A DNA stretch of 64,000 nt, taken from contig JAZBRS010000029.1 of the NCBI GenBank assembly GCA_037176725.1, positions 45,952,001 to 46,016,000 on the forward strand. Direction: 5' to 3'. This DNA is from Posidonia oceanica (taxonomy: Eukaryota > Streptophyta > Magnoliopsida > Alismatales > Posidoniaceae). The first letter of the stretch is position 1, and every line of letters starts with the position of its first letter. The notes under the pieces were generated by a model, which was not told the origin of the DNA, did not search any database, and worked only from the letters and a program-made list of their open reading frames with translations. Below are positions 9,257 through 21,000 of the stretch, in pieces. The translations under genes were made by a program, and so were the position numbers.

Positions 9257-12162
9257 CTTTTTCCGCGTCTGAATCGTCCCCCCGACGTCAGCAGTTCTAG
9301 AGCTGGTCGGCGGCGTTCGTCCGGTAGCTGCGGTAGTTGTCAGCTGCTCGTGAAGGCTGGAGCGGCTTCAGGGCGATCTTCCGGTGCTTCCCAGTCGATT
9401 GGATGGAAGCTTCAGAGCTCAGAGAGAGATTCGGCACTTTGTAGGTTCAGAAAGATAGCCGGAGGCCGGAGAGGTTGTTCGCTGCTCGTCTGGTTGGATG
9501 GGACCCTCCGGGAGGTTGCTGGAGGTTCGAGGATTGATTCTGGGTGGTTGAACTGGCTTTTTGGAGACTGTGGGAAGAGTTTGCAGGTTGGCCGGGTTTC
9601 TGATCAGTGGGAGGTGCAGGTGTTTGTGGTGGCGGTTTCGGTCTGTGAGAGAGGAGAGGGCTGAAGGCTGGGTGCTTCGGGAAGGTGGAGTTCAGGCGAA
9701 TGTCTGGGGAAGGTTTGGGAAGGATTAGTGGTCTGTGGTGAAGGGAATTCCGAAATGGGTTGGAGTTGGCTTGCAGTTAGCTTCTGCGGTGGATTTAGGT
9801 GAACTGGGGTGGTTCTGAGGGGTGGAATGGCCGGGAAATGGTGGGAGGGGATTGCTGGGTTTCTGGGTGAACTTGGGGGATCAATTGGGAGAGAAGTTGA
9901 GGATTGGAAGGGGGCTGGTTTGCTGGAGAAGAAAGAGGGAGTTCTGTTGTGGAATTCAGAGGGAAAAGAAGAAGGTTTCGGTGGGGAATTCTCTCTGGGA
10001 TTGTGGCCTCTCTCCGGGATGCCAAGAACACTCTCAGACCCTCTCTTACTGCTCTCTCTTCTCTGGAATTGGAGGGTGAAGAGGAGGAAGTAGGGAGGTC
10101 GGTTCAGGTGGGGAAAAAGCTCTGGAATTGGTCTCTAGTTCGCTCTCTCTCAGCCCAAGATCAAAAGCTCTAAAGGAGGAAGAAGGAGGTCGGGTTTTGT
10201 TCGAGCTGGAGCACTCGAACGCCATGGCAGGAGGCTGGCTTGGGAAGGAAAAATTGCAGGAGATTGGCAACAGCGGCCAGAAGGTGGCAGCTGTGGCAAA
10301 GAGGAGTAGGCTGGCGAGAGGCGTGGGCTAGGGGGCTGCAAACGCCGAAAGGTGGAGCGAAGGCAGAGGAAGGGCTGCAACGGGCGGCCGGCTGTGAGAG
10401 GGCGTAGGCTGCAGAGGAAGAGAGGACCGAGAATGGCAGACGGCTGCAAAAGGTGGAAGAGGAGGTACTGTGCGGAGGGAAAGGAGGAAGAAGAAGACGG
10501 CGTCATGGGCTGGGCCGTGGAATTTGAAAAAAAGAAAGAAAAAAAGAAAGGAGAGGAAACGGGCTGACGGGCCCAACAGAGAAAAGAAAGAAAAAAGGAT
10601 AAGAGGAGGAAGAGAAATGGAGGAGAAGAAAGGGGAGAAATAAATTAGGAAAAATAAAATAAAAATAAGCAAAATGTTAGTGTGATTGTGTTGTAGGTTA
10701 AGGTCTTGATTACATTTTTTAATGACTGTTTTTAGGTTAATTAGTGTGGTTTAAAGGGGTTTTGGGCTTGATTAGGGTTTTAGGGTTTCTTTTGTTTTTT
10801 AATTCATTTTCCGTTTGATTAAGTGTTTGTTAAATCTTTTAAATTGTTTAGTTAATTGTGTTTTTCTTGTTAAGCATTTTAGGATGTTAATTAGGATTTT
10901 TAGGATTTATTTTCATATTAATTGGAATGGGTTTTGGGCTTTTAGTTTTAGTCTTTTAGGGTTTTCTTTTCTTAAGTCTCTTGAATTAGGTTCTTGATTT
11001 TTATTTGTTGATTTTTCTTGATGTTTCTTAATTGGGTTTCTCTTATCTGATTAAGTGTTTTTTTTTTTTTAAAGTCTTTTTAATGTGTTTTTCATTTTCT
11101 TTTTAATTAAGTTCTTAGGTTGTTTTTTCTTAGGTTTGTTAGGTTAGGCTTTTTCTTTCATTAATTAATTATCTTAGTGTTTTTGATTGTTTTACTTCTT
11201 TTTAGGGTTTGTTTTTTTAATTCTTTTGATAGAGTTTTCACTTTAGGTTGCTTTTGATTTTATTTCAGTTTTTTCTTTGATTTTACAGTATTTTCTTTAG
11301 TTTGTTTTGCATTTTTTAGTTTGCATGCTTGATTTTCTTTTTTAGCTTGATTTAATTAGGTTTAAGTTTTTTAATTGTTTGTTTAATGTTCTTAAATTGT
11401 TTTTCTTAGAGTTCTGATTTGTTTCTCTTATGTCTTGGAGTTTTACAGATTTTTAGGGCTTTTTATGGATTTTAGCAAAAGAAAGAAAAAGAAAAGAGAA
11501 GGAGGAAGAAAATGGGAAAAGGGAGAAATAAAAGGGAAAGAGATGAGTTGGAGGAAAATGATTTTTTAAAATTCAGGGAAAAAGCTAAAAATAAAGTAAA
11601 AATAGGAATAAGATAGAGAAGGGATAGAAGCACAAAGAGGGCCCACGGCCAGGCAGGAAAATGGGCAAGAAGGGGATGAAAAGAGAGATGATAATCAGGA
11701 GAGAGAGAGGAGAGAGAAAACGATAATCCCGGAGAGGGAAAAGGATAATTAGGGCAAATGAGACGCTTAGAGGTCTTGGAATGGGATGAAAATTGGGGAG
11801 TGGGTAGTCTAGGGTTTGAGGAGCTGGCTCTGAAGTTTTGGTTTGATTCCAAGGAGGTTTTGAAGGGGTTTTAAGATGTAGAAAAAGGGGAGTTTTACCT
11901 AGGTTTTCTAGGGTTTTTGGGAATGGTCTTGGGTTGGAAATTTCTAAGTTCGTGGGTAGGTCTGTTAAGTAGGTGCTGGTGGGTTTTCCTATGGATTTTG
12001 GTCAGGTTTTGAGCTTGGGAAGAGGGGTAAAGACTTAGGTCAAGTTTGCTTGGTTTTGAAGGGCAAAGAAGAGGGTTAGGGTTTGGTTTGGTTTGGGTTT
12101 GGGTTCAGCAATCACCAGAGGGTCCCATAATGGTCCAAGCCTGCCAAGATGGGGTGTCAACA

Positions 12163-15100
12163 CATTCCTGATCACTTGTGGGTCTTGTTGTTGCTTGCAC
12201 CTATCATTCCTGGCGGTCCGGTCTTGATAAGGCTATTACTTACCATTCCAGACCTCTTATGGGTCTTATTGGGGCTTTGCACCTATCAATCCTGGCGGTC
12301 CGGTCTTGACAAGGCTTGTACTTATCATTCCTGACATCTTCTTGGTCTTGTTAGTGCTTGCACCTATCATTCCAGGCGTTCCGGTCCAGATAAGGCTTGT
12401 ACTTATCATTCCTGACCTCTTCTGGGTCTTGTTAGGGCTTGCACCTATCATTCCTGGCGGTCCGGTCCTGATAAGGCTTGTAGTTATCATTCTTGACCTA
12501 TTCCGGGTCTTGCTAGGGCTTGCACCTATCATTCCTGGCGGTCCGGTCTTGATACGGCTTGTACTTATCGTTCCAGTCGTCTTCCGGGTCTTGTTAGGGC
12601 TTGCACCTATCCTTCCTGGCGGTCTGGTCTTGAAAGGGCTTGTACTAATCATTCCTGACCTCTTCTTGGTCTTGTTATGGCTTTGCACCTATCATTCCTG
12701 GCTGTCCGGACATGGTAAGGCATGTACTTATTATTCCTGACCTCTACCGAGTGTTGCTAGGGCATGCACCTATCATTCCTGGCAGTCCAGTCTTGATAAG
12801 GCATGTACTTATCATTACAGACCACTACCGGGTCTAGTTAGGGCTTTGCACCTATCATTCTTGGTGGTTCGGTCTTGATAAGGCTTTTACAGATCATTCC
12901 TGTCCTCCTCCGGGTCTTGTTGGTGCTTGCACTTATCATTCCTGGCGGTCCGGTCGTGATACGGCATGTACTGATCATTCCCGACCTCTTCCGTGTCTTG
13001 TTCGGGCTTGCACCAATCATTCCAGGTGGTCCGGTCATGATAGGGCCTGTACTTATCGTTCCTGACCTCTACCGAGTCTTGTTAGGGCTTCCACCTATCA
13101 GTCCTGGCGATCCGGTCTTGATAAGGCTTGTACTTATCATTCCTGACCTCTTCCGGGTCTTGTTAGGGCTTGCACCTATCATTCCTGGCGGTCCGGTCTT
13201 GGTAAGGCGTGTACTTATCATTCCCGACCGCTTACGGGTCTTGCTTGGGCTTGCACCTATCATTGCTAGCGGTTCGGTCTTGATAAGGCTTGTACTTATC
13301 ATTCCTGACCTCTTCTGGGTCTTGTTAGGGCTTGCACCTATCATTCCTGGCGATCCGATCTTCATTAGTCGTGTACCTATCATTCCCGACATCTTCCGGG
13401 TCTTGTTAGGGCTTGCACCAATCATTCCTAGCGGTTCGGTCGTGATAAGGCTTGTTCTGATCATTCCCGACCTCTTCCTGGTCTCGTAAGGGCTCGCACC
13501 TATCATTCCTGGCGGTCCGATCTTAATAAGGCTAGTACTTATCATTCCAGACCTCTTCCGGGTCTAGTTAGGGCTTGCACCTATCATTCCTGGTGGTCCG
13601 GTCTTGATAAGGCTTGTACTGATCGTTCCAGGCCTCCTCCGGGTCTTGTTGGTGCTTGCACCTGTCATTCCTGGCGGTTCTGTCTTGATAAGGCTTGTAC
13701 TTATCATTCCCGGCCTCTTCCGGGTCTTGTTAGGGCTTGCACCTATCATTCCTGACAGTCCAGTCTTGATAAGGCTTGTACTTATCATTCCCGACCTCTT
13801 CCTTGTCTTGTTAGGGCTTGCACCTATCATTCCTGGCGGACTGGTCATGATCAGGCTTGTACTTATCATTCCCGACCTCTTCTGGGTCTTGTTAGGGCTT
13901 GCACCTATCATTCCTGGCAGTCCGGTCGTGATAAGGCTTGTTCTGATCATTCACGACCTCTTCCGGGTCTTGTAAAGGCTTGCACCTACCATTCATGGCG
14001 GTCCGGTCTTGATAAGGCTTGTACTTATCATTCCTGACCTCTTCCTTGTCTTGTTAGGGCTTGCACCTATCATTCCTGGCGGTCCGGTCGTGAAAAGGCT
14101 TGTACTGATCATTCCCGACCTCTTCCCGGTCTTGTTAGGGCTTGCAACTATCATTCCTGGTGGTCCGGTCTTGATAAGGCTTGTACTTATCATTCCAAAC
14201 CTCTTCCGGGTCTAGTTAGGGCTTGCACCTATCATTCCTGGCGGTCCGGTCTTGATAAGGCTTTTACTTATCTTTCCCGACCTCTTCCGGGTCTTGTTAG
14301 GGCTTGCACGTATCATTCCTGGCTGTCCGGTCTTGATAGGGCTTGTACTTATCATTCCCGACCTCTTCCTTGTCTTGTTAGGGCTTGCACCTATCATTCC
14401 TGGCGGATTGGTCTTGATAAGGCTTGTACTTATCATTCCCGACCTCTTCTGGGTCTTGTTAGGGCTTGCACCTATCTTTCCAGGCGGTCCGATCATGATA
14501 AGCCTTGTACTTATCATTCCTGACCTCTTCCGGGTCGGGTTTATGCATGCACCTATGATTCTAGGCGGTCCGGTCTTGATTAGGCTTGCACTTATCGTTC
14601 CCGACCTCGTCCAGGTCTTGTTAGGGCTTGCACCTATCATTCCTGGTGGTCCGGTCTTGATAAGGCTTGTACTAATCATTCCTGACCACTTTCAGGTCTT
14701 GTTCAGGCTTCGCACCGATCATTCCTGGCGGTCCGGTCTTGATAAGGCTTGTACTTATCATTCTTGACCTCTTCTGAGTCTTGCTAGGGCTTGCACCTAT
14801 CATTCCTAGCGGTCTGGTCTTGATATGGCTTGTACTAATCATTACTAACTACTTCCGGGTCTTGTTAGGGCTTTGCACCTATCATTCCTGGCGGTTAGGT
14901 CTTGGTAGGGCCTGTACTGATCTTTCCTGACCACTTCCAGGTCTTGTTAGGGCTTGCGCCTATCATTCTTGGCAGTCCGGTCGTGGTAATGCTTGTACTG
15001 ATCATTCCGAACCTCTTCCGTGTCTTGTTAGGGCATGCACCTTTCATTCTAGGTGGTCCGGTCTTGATTAGGTTTGTACTTATCATTCCTGACCACTTCC

Positions 15101-18029
15101 GGGTCTTGTTAGGGCTTGCACTTATCATTCTTGGCGATCCGGTCTTGATAAGGCTTGTACTTATCATTCCCGACCTCTTTCGGGTCTAATTAAGGCTTGC
15201 ACCTATCATTCCAGGCGGTCCGGTCTTGATAAGGCTTGTACTTATCATTTCTGTCCTCTTTCGGGTCTTGCTAGGGCTTTGCCCCTATCATTCCTAGGGG
15301 TTCGGTCTTGATAAGGCTTCTACTTATCATTCCTGACCACTTCCGGGTCTTGTTGGGGCTTGCACCAATCATTCCTGGCGGTCCGGTCTTGATATGCCTT
15401 GTACTTATCATTTCTAACCTCTTCGGGTCTTGTTAGGGCTTGCACCTATCATTACTGGCGGTTTGGTCTTGATATGGCTTGTACTTTTCATTCCAGACAA
15501 CTTCTGGATCTTATTGGGGCTTGCACCTATCCATCCTGGCGGTCCGGTCATGATGATGCTATTACTTATCATTCCTGACCTCTTCTGGGTCTTGTTAGGG
15601 CCTTGCACCTATCATTCCTGGCGGTCCGGTCTTGATAAGGCTTGTACTTATCATTCCTGACCTCTTCCGAGTCTTGTTAGGGCTTGCACCTATCATTCCT
15701 GGCGGTCCGGGCATGATAAGGCTTGTACTTGTCATTCCTGACCTCTTCTGGGTCTTGTTTGGGCTAGCACCTATCATTCCTGGCGGTCCAGTCTTGATAA
15801 GGCTTGTACTTATCATTACAGACCTCTTTCGGGTCTTGTTAGGGCATGCACCAATCATTCCTAGCAGTCCGGTCTTGATAAGGCTTCTACTGATCATTCC
15901 CGACCTCTTCCGGGTCTTGTTAGGGCTTGCACCTATCATTCCTAGCGGTCCGGTCTTGATAAGGTTTGTACTTATCATTCCAGACCTCTTCCGGGTCTAG
16001 TTAGGGCTTGCACCTATCATTCCTGGCGGTCCGGTCTTGATAGGGCTTGTACTTATCATTCCCGACCTCTTCCGGGTCTTGTTAGGGCTTGCACCGATCA
16101 TTCCTGCCTGTCCGGTCTTGATTTGGCTGGTACTTATCATTCCTAACCTTTTCTGGGCCTTGTTTGGGCTAGCACCTGTCATTCCTGGTGGTTCGATCTT
16201 GATAAGGCTTGTGCTTATCATTCCTAACCACTTCCAAATCTTGTTACGGCTGGCACCAATCATTCCTGGCGGTCTGGTCTTGAAAAGGCTTGTACTGATC
16301 TTTCTTGACCACTTCGGGTCTTGTTAGGGCTTGCACTTATCATTCCTGGCGGTCCGGTCGTGATAAGGCTTGTACTGATCATTCCCGACCTCTTCCGTGT
16401 CTTGTTCGGGCTTGCACCAAACTTTCCCGGTGGTCCGATCTTGATAAGGCCTGTACTTATCATTCCTGACCTCTACCGAGTCTTGTTAGGGCTTCCACCT
16501 ATCATTCCTGGCGATCCGGTCTTGATAAGGCTTGCAGCTATCATTCCTGGTGGTCCGGTCTTGATAAGGCTTCTACTTACAATTTCTGTCCTCTTCTTGG
16601 TCTTGTTAGGGCTGTGCACCTTTCATTCCTAGCAGTTCGGTCGTGATAAGGCTTCTACTTATCTTTCCGGACCACTTCCGGGTCTTGTTGGGGCTCGAAC
16701 CTAGCATTCCTGGCGGTCCGGTCTTTATAAGGCTTGTACTTATCATTTCTGAACTCTTTCGGGTCTTGTTAGGGCTTTGCACCTATCATTCCTAGCGGTA
16801 CGGTCTTGATAAGGCGTGTACTTATCATTCCAGACAACTTCCGGGTCTTGTTGGGGCTTGCACCTATCCTTCCTTGCGGTCCGGTCTTGATGAGGCTATT
16901 ACTTATCATTCCTGACCTCTTCCAGGTCTTGTTTGGGCCTTGCACCTATCATTCCTAGTGGTCCGGCCTTGATATGGCTTGCATTTATCATTCCTGACCT
17001 CTTCCGGGTCTTGTTAGGGCTTGCACCTATCATTCCTAGCGGTCCGATCTTGATAAGGCTTCTACTAATCATTCCTGACCACTTCCTGGTCTTGTTAGGG
17101 CTTCGTACCGATCATTGCTAGCGCTCCGGTCTTGATAAGGCTTGTACTTATCATTCCTGACTTCTTCCGGGTCTTGCTAGGGCCTGCACCTATCATTCCT
17201 GGCGTTCCGGTCTTGATAAGGTTTGTACTAATCGTTACTGGCCACTTCCGGGTCTTGTTAGGTCTTGCACATATCATTCCTGGTGGTCCGGCCTTGATAA
17301 GGCTTGTACGTATCGTTCCTGACCTCTTCTGGGCCTTGTTAGGGCTTGCACCTATCATTCCTAGCGGTCCGGTCTTGATAAGGCTTGTACTGATCATTCT
17401 CGACCTCTTCCGGGTCTTGTTAGGGCTTGCACCTATGATTTCAGGCGGTCCGGTCTTGATAAGGCTTGTTCTTAACACTCCTGACCTCTTTCGGGTCTTG
17501 TTAGGGCTTGCACCTATCAGTCCTACCAGTCCGATCCTGATAAGGCTTGTACTTATCATTCCTAACCACTTCTGGGTCTTGTTAGGGCTTGCACCTATCA
17601 GTCTTGGCGGTTCGGTCATGACGAGGCTTGTACTTGTCACTCCCGAACACTTCCGGGTCTTGTTAGGGCTTTGCACCTGTCATTCCTAGTGGTTCGGTCT
17701 TGATAAGGCTTGTACTTATCATTCCTGACCACTTCCGAGTCTTGTTAGGGCTGGCACCTATCAATCCTGGCGGTCCGGTCTTGATAAGGCTCTTACTTAT
17801 CATTCCTGACCTCTGCTGGGTATTGTTAGGGCTTTGCACCAATCATTCCTGGCGGTCCAGTCTTGATAAGCCTTGTACTTAACATTCCTGACCTCTTCCG
17901 GGTCTTGCTAAGGCTTGCACGTATCATTCCCGGCGGTCCGGTCTTGATAAGGCTTGTACATATCAATACTGACCACTTCCGGGTCTTGTTAGGGCTTTGC
18001 ACATTTCATTCCTTGCAGTTTGGTCTTGA
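12163..18029. repeat. Older, rearranged part of the satellite array
   Basis: The monomers here resemble segments of the later higher-order unit but with more differences and several internal jumps: 12163 corresponds in phase to about 20077, 14252 to about 21271, 15595 to about 19046, 17132 to 22772 and 17863 to 23503. The spacing of the last two (5640 bp) is shorter than the later 6695 bp. This suggests partial, decayed higher-order copies at the array edge. Confidence 0.7.
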
Positions 18030-21000
18030 TAAGGCTTGTACTTATCATTCCTGATCACTTCCGGGTCTTGTTGGTGCTTGCACCTATCATTCCAGGCGGT
18101 CCGGTCTTGATTAGGCAATTACTTATCATTCCAGACCTCTTATGGGTCTTATTAGGGCATTGCACCTATCATTCTAGGCGGTCCGGTCTTGATAAGACTT
18201 GTACTTATCATTCCTAACATCTTCCTGGTCTTGTTAGGGCTTGCACCAATCATTCCAGGCATTCCGGTCCTGATAAGGCTTGTACTAATCATTCCTGACC
18301 ACTTCCGGGTCTAGCGAGGGCTTGCTCCTATCATTCCTGGCAGTCCGGTCTTGATAAGGCTTGTACTTATCATTCCCGACCTCTTCCGAGTCTTGCTAGG
18401 GCTTGCACCTATCATTCCTAGCGGTCCAGTCTTTATAGGGCTTGTACTTATCATTCCTGACGTCTTCCGGGTCGTGTTAGGGCTTGCACCTATCATTCCA
18501 GGCGGTCCGGTCGTGATAAGTCTTGTACTTATCATTCTCGACCTCTTCCGCGTCGTGTTAGGGCTTGCACCAATCATTCCAGGCGGTCCGGTCGTGAAAA
18601 GGCTTGTAGTGATCAATCCCGACCTCTTCCGGGTCTTGTTTGGGCTTGCACCTATCATTCCTAGCGGTTTCGTCTTGATAAGGCTTCTACTTATCATTCC
18701 AGACCTCTTCCAGGTCTAGTTTGGGCTTTGCCCCTATCATTCCTGGCGGTTCGGTCTTGATATGGCTTCTACTTATCATTCCTGACCACTTCCGGATCTT
18801 GTTGGGGCTTGCACCTATCATTCCTGGCGGTCCGGTCTTGATATGGCTTGTACTTATCATTTCTGACCTCTTCCTGGTCTTGTTAGGGCTTTGCACCTAT
18901 CATTCCTGGCGGTTCGGTCTTGATAAGGCTTGTACTTATCATTCCTGACAACTTCCGGGTCTTATTGGGGCTTGCACCTATCCTTCCTGGCGGTCCGGTC
19001 TTGATAAGGCTATTACTTATCATTCCTGACCTCTTCCGGGTCTTGTTAGGGCCTTGCACCTATCATTCCTGGCGGTCTGGTCTTGATAAGGCTTGTACTT
19101 GTCATTCCTGACATCTTCCAGGTCTTGTTAGGGCTTGCACCTATCATTCCGGGCGGTCCGGGCATGATAAGGCTTGTGCTGGTCATTCCTGACGTCTTCC
19201 GGGTCTTGTTTGGGCTAGCACCAATCATTCCCGGCGGTCCAGTCTTGATAAGGCTTGTACTTATTATTACAGACCTCTTTCGGGTCTTATTTGGCCTTGC
19301 ACCAATCATTCCAGGCGGTCCGGTCTTGATGTGGCTTCTACTGATCATTCCCGACCTCTTCCGGGTCTTGTTAGGGCTTGCACCTATCATTCCTGGCGGT
19401 CCGGTCTTGGTAAGGCTTGTACATATCATTTCAGACCTCTTCTGGGTCTAGTTAGGGCTTGCACCTATCATTCCTGGTGGTCCGGTCTTGATAGGGCTTG
19501 TACTTATCATTCCCGACCTCTTCCGGGTCTAGTTAGGGCTTGCACCTATCATTCCTGCCAATCCGGTCATGATTTGGCTGGTACTTATCATTCCTAACCT
19601 CTTCTGGGTCTTGTTAGGGCTTGCACCTATCATTCTTGGCTGTTCGGTCTTGATGAGGCTTGTACTTGTCATTACCGAACACTTCCGGGTCTTGTTAGGG
19701 CTTTGCACCTGTCATTCCTGGTGGTTCGGTCTTGATAAGGCTTGTACTTATCATTCCTGACCACTTCCGAGTCTTGTTATGGCTGGCACAATGATTCCTG
19801 GCGGTCTGGTCTTGATAAGGCTTTCATTTATCATTCCTGACCTCTTGCAGGTATTGTTAAGGCTTTGCACCTATCATTCCTGGCGATCCTGTCTTGATAA
19901 GCCTTGTACTTATCATTTCTGACCTCTTCCGTGTCTTGCTACGGCTAGCACCTATCATTCCCGACGGTCCGATCTTGATTAGGCTTGTACGTATCGATAC
20001 TGACCACTTCCGGGTCTAGTTAGGGCTTTGCACATTTCATTCCAGGCAGTTCGGTCTTGATATGGCTTGTACTTATCATTCCTGATCACTTGCAGGTCTT
20101 GTGGTTGCTTGCACCTATCAATCTTGGCGTCCGGTCTTGATAAGGCTATTACTTATCATTCCAGACCTCTTATGGGTCTTTTTTGGGCTTTGCACCTATC
20201 AATCCTAGCGATCCGGTCTTTGTTAGGCTTGTACTTATCATTCCTGACATCTTCTAGGTCTAATTAGGGCTTGCACCTATCATTCCAGGCGTTCCGGTCC
20301 TGATAAGGCTAGTACTTATCATTCCTGACCTCTTCTGGGTCTTGTTAGGGCTTGCACCTTTCATTCCTGGTGGTCCGGTATTGTTAAGGCTTGTACCTAT
20401 CATTCCTGACCTATTCCGGGTCTTGCTAGGGCTTACACCTATCATTCCTGGCGGTCCAGTCTTGATAAGGCTTGTACTTATCATTCCTGACCTCTTCCGG
20501 GTCTTGTTAGGGCTTGCACCTATCATTCCTGGCGGTCCGGTCGTGGAAAGGCTTGTACTGATCATTCGCGACCTCTTCCGGGTCTTGTTAGGGCTTGCAC
20601 CTATCATTCCTGGCGGTCCGGTCTTGATAAGGCTTGTACTTATCATTCCCGACCTCTTCCTTGTCTTGTTAGGGCTTGCACATATCATTCCAAGCGGTCC
20701 GGTCGAGATAAGTCTTGTACTTATCACTCCCGACCTCTTCTAGGTCTTGTTTGGGCTTGCACCAATCATTCCTGGCGGTCCGGTCGTGAATAGGCTTGTA
20801 CTGATCATTCCCGACCTCTTCCGGGTCTTATTTGGGCTTGCACCTATCATTCCTGGCGGTCCGGTCTTGATAAGGCTTGTACTTGTCATTCCTGACCTCT
20901 TCCGTGTCTTGTTAGGGCTTGCACCTATCATTCCTGGCGGTCATGTCTTGATAAGTCTTGTACTTATCATTACCGACCTCTTCCGGGTCTTGTTAGGGCT

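Larger units (their letters stand above)
1..12162 (-). mobile_element. Element L: Tat/Ogre-like Ty3/Gypsy LTR retrotransposon, 5' half
   Basis: Transcribed right to left and cut by the left window edge. In element order it shows a 5' LTR (6106-12162), a tRNA-Arg PBS (6087-6104), a leader, and a gag-protease frame starting at 4633 and still running at base 1. The LTR terminus reads TGTTGACACCCCAT on the minus strand, the same as element R, so both belong to one family. The outer flank is satellite DNA beginning 'cattc' at 12163; if the usual 5-bp target duplication exists, 'cattc' should lie beyond the unseen 3' LTR. Reverse transcriptase, integrase and the 3' LTR are outside the window. The coding frame carries six nonsense codons, so this copy is not functional on its own. 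Confidence 0.93.
6106..12162 (-). mobile_element. 5' LTR of element L (6057 bp)
   Basis: Bounded by TG at the 12162 end and CA at the 6106 end (minus-strand reading), next to the PBS. Zones in element order: an AC-rich then A-rich U3 (12162 to about 10600); a C/T-rich and GC-rich zone with low-complexity frames (about 10500-9257); a TGCAT-rich zone that forms most of candidate intron 1 (9256-7745); a conserved exon-like block (7744-7530); candidate intron 2 (7529-7204); a 30-bp minisatellite (about 7075-6770); and the U5 end with the conserved GGTGCCTAACACCTTCCCC block near 6460-6425. It diverges clearly from the element R LTRs but is collinear. No translated product is credible in it. Confidence 0.9.
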
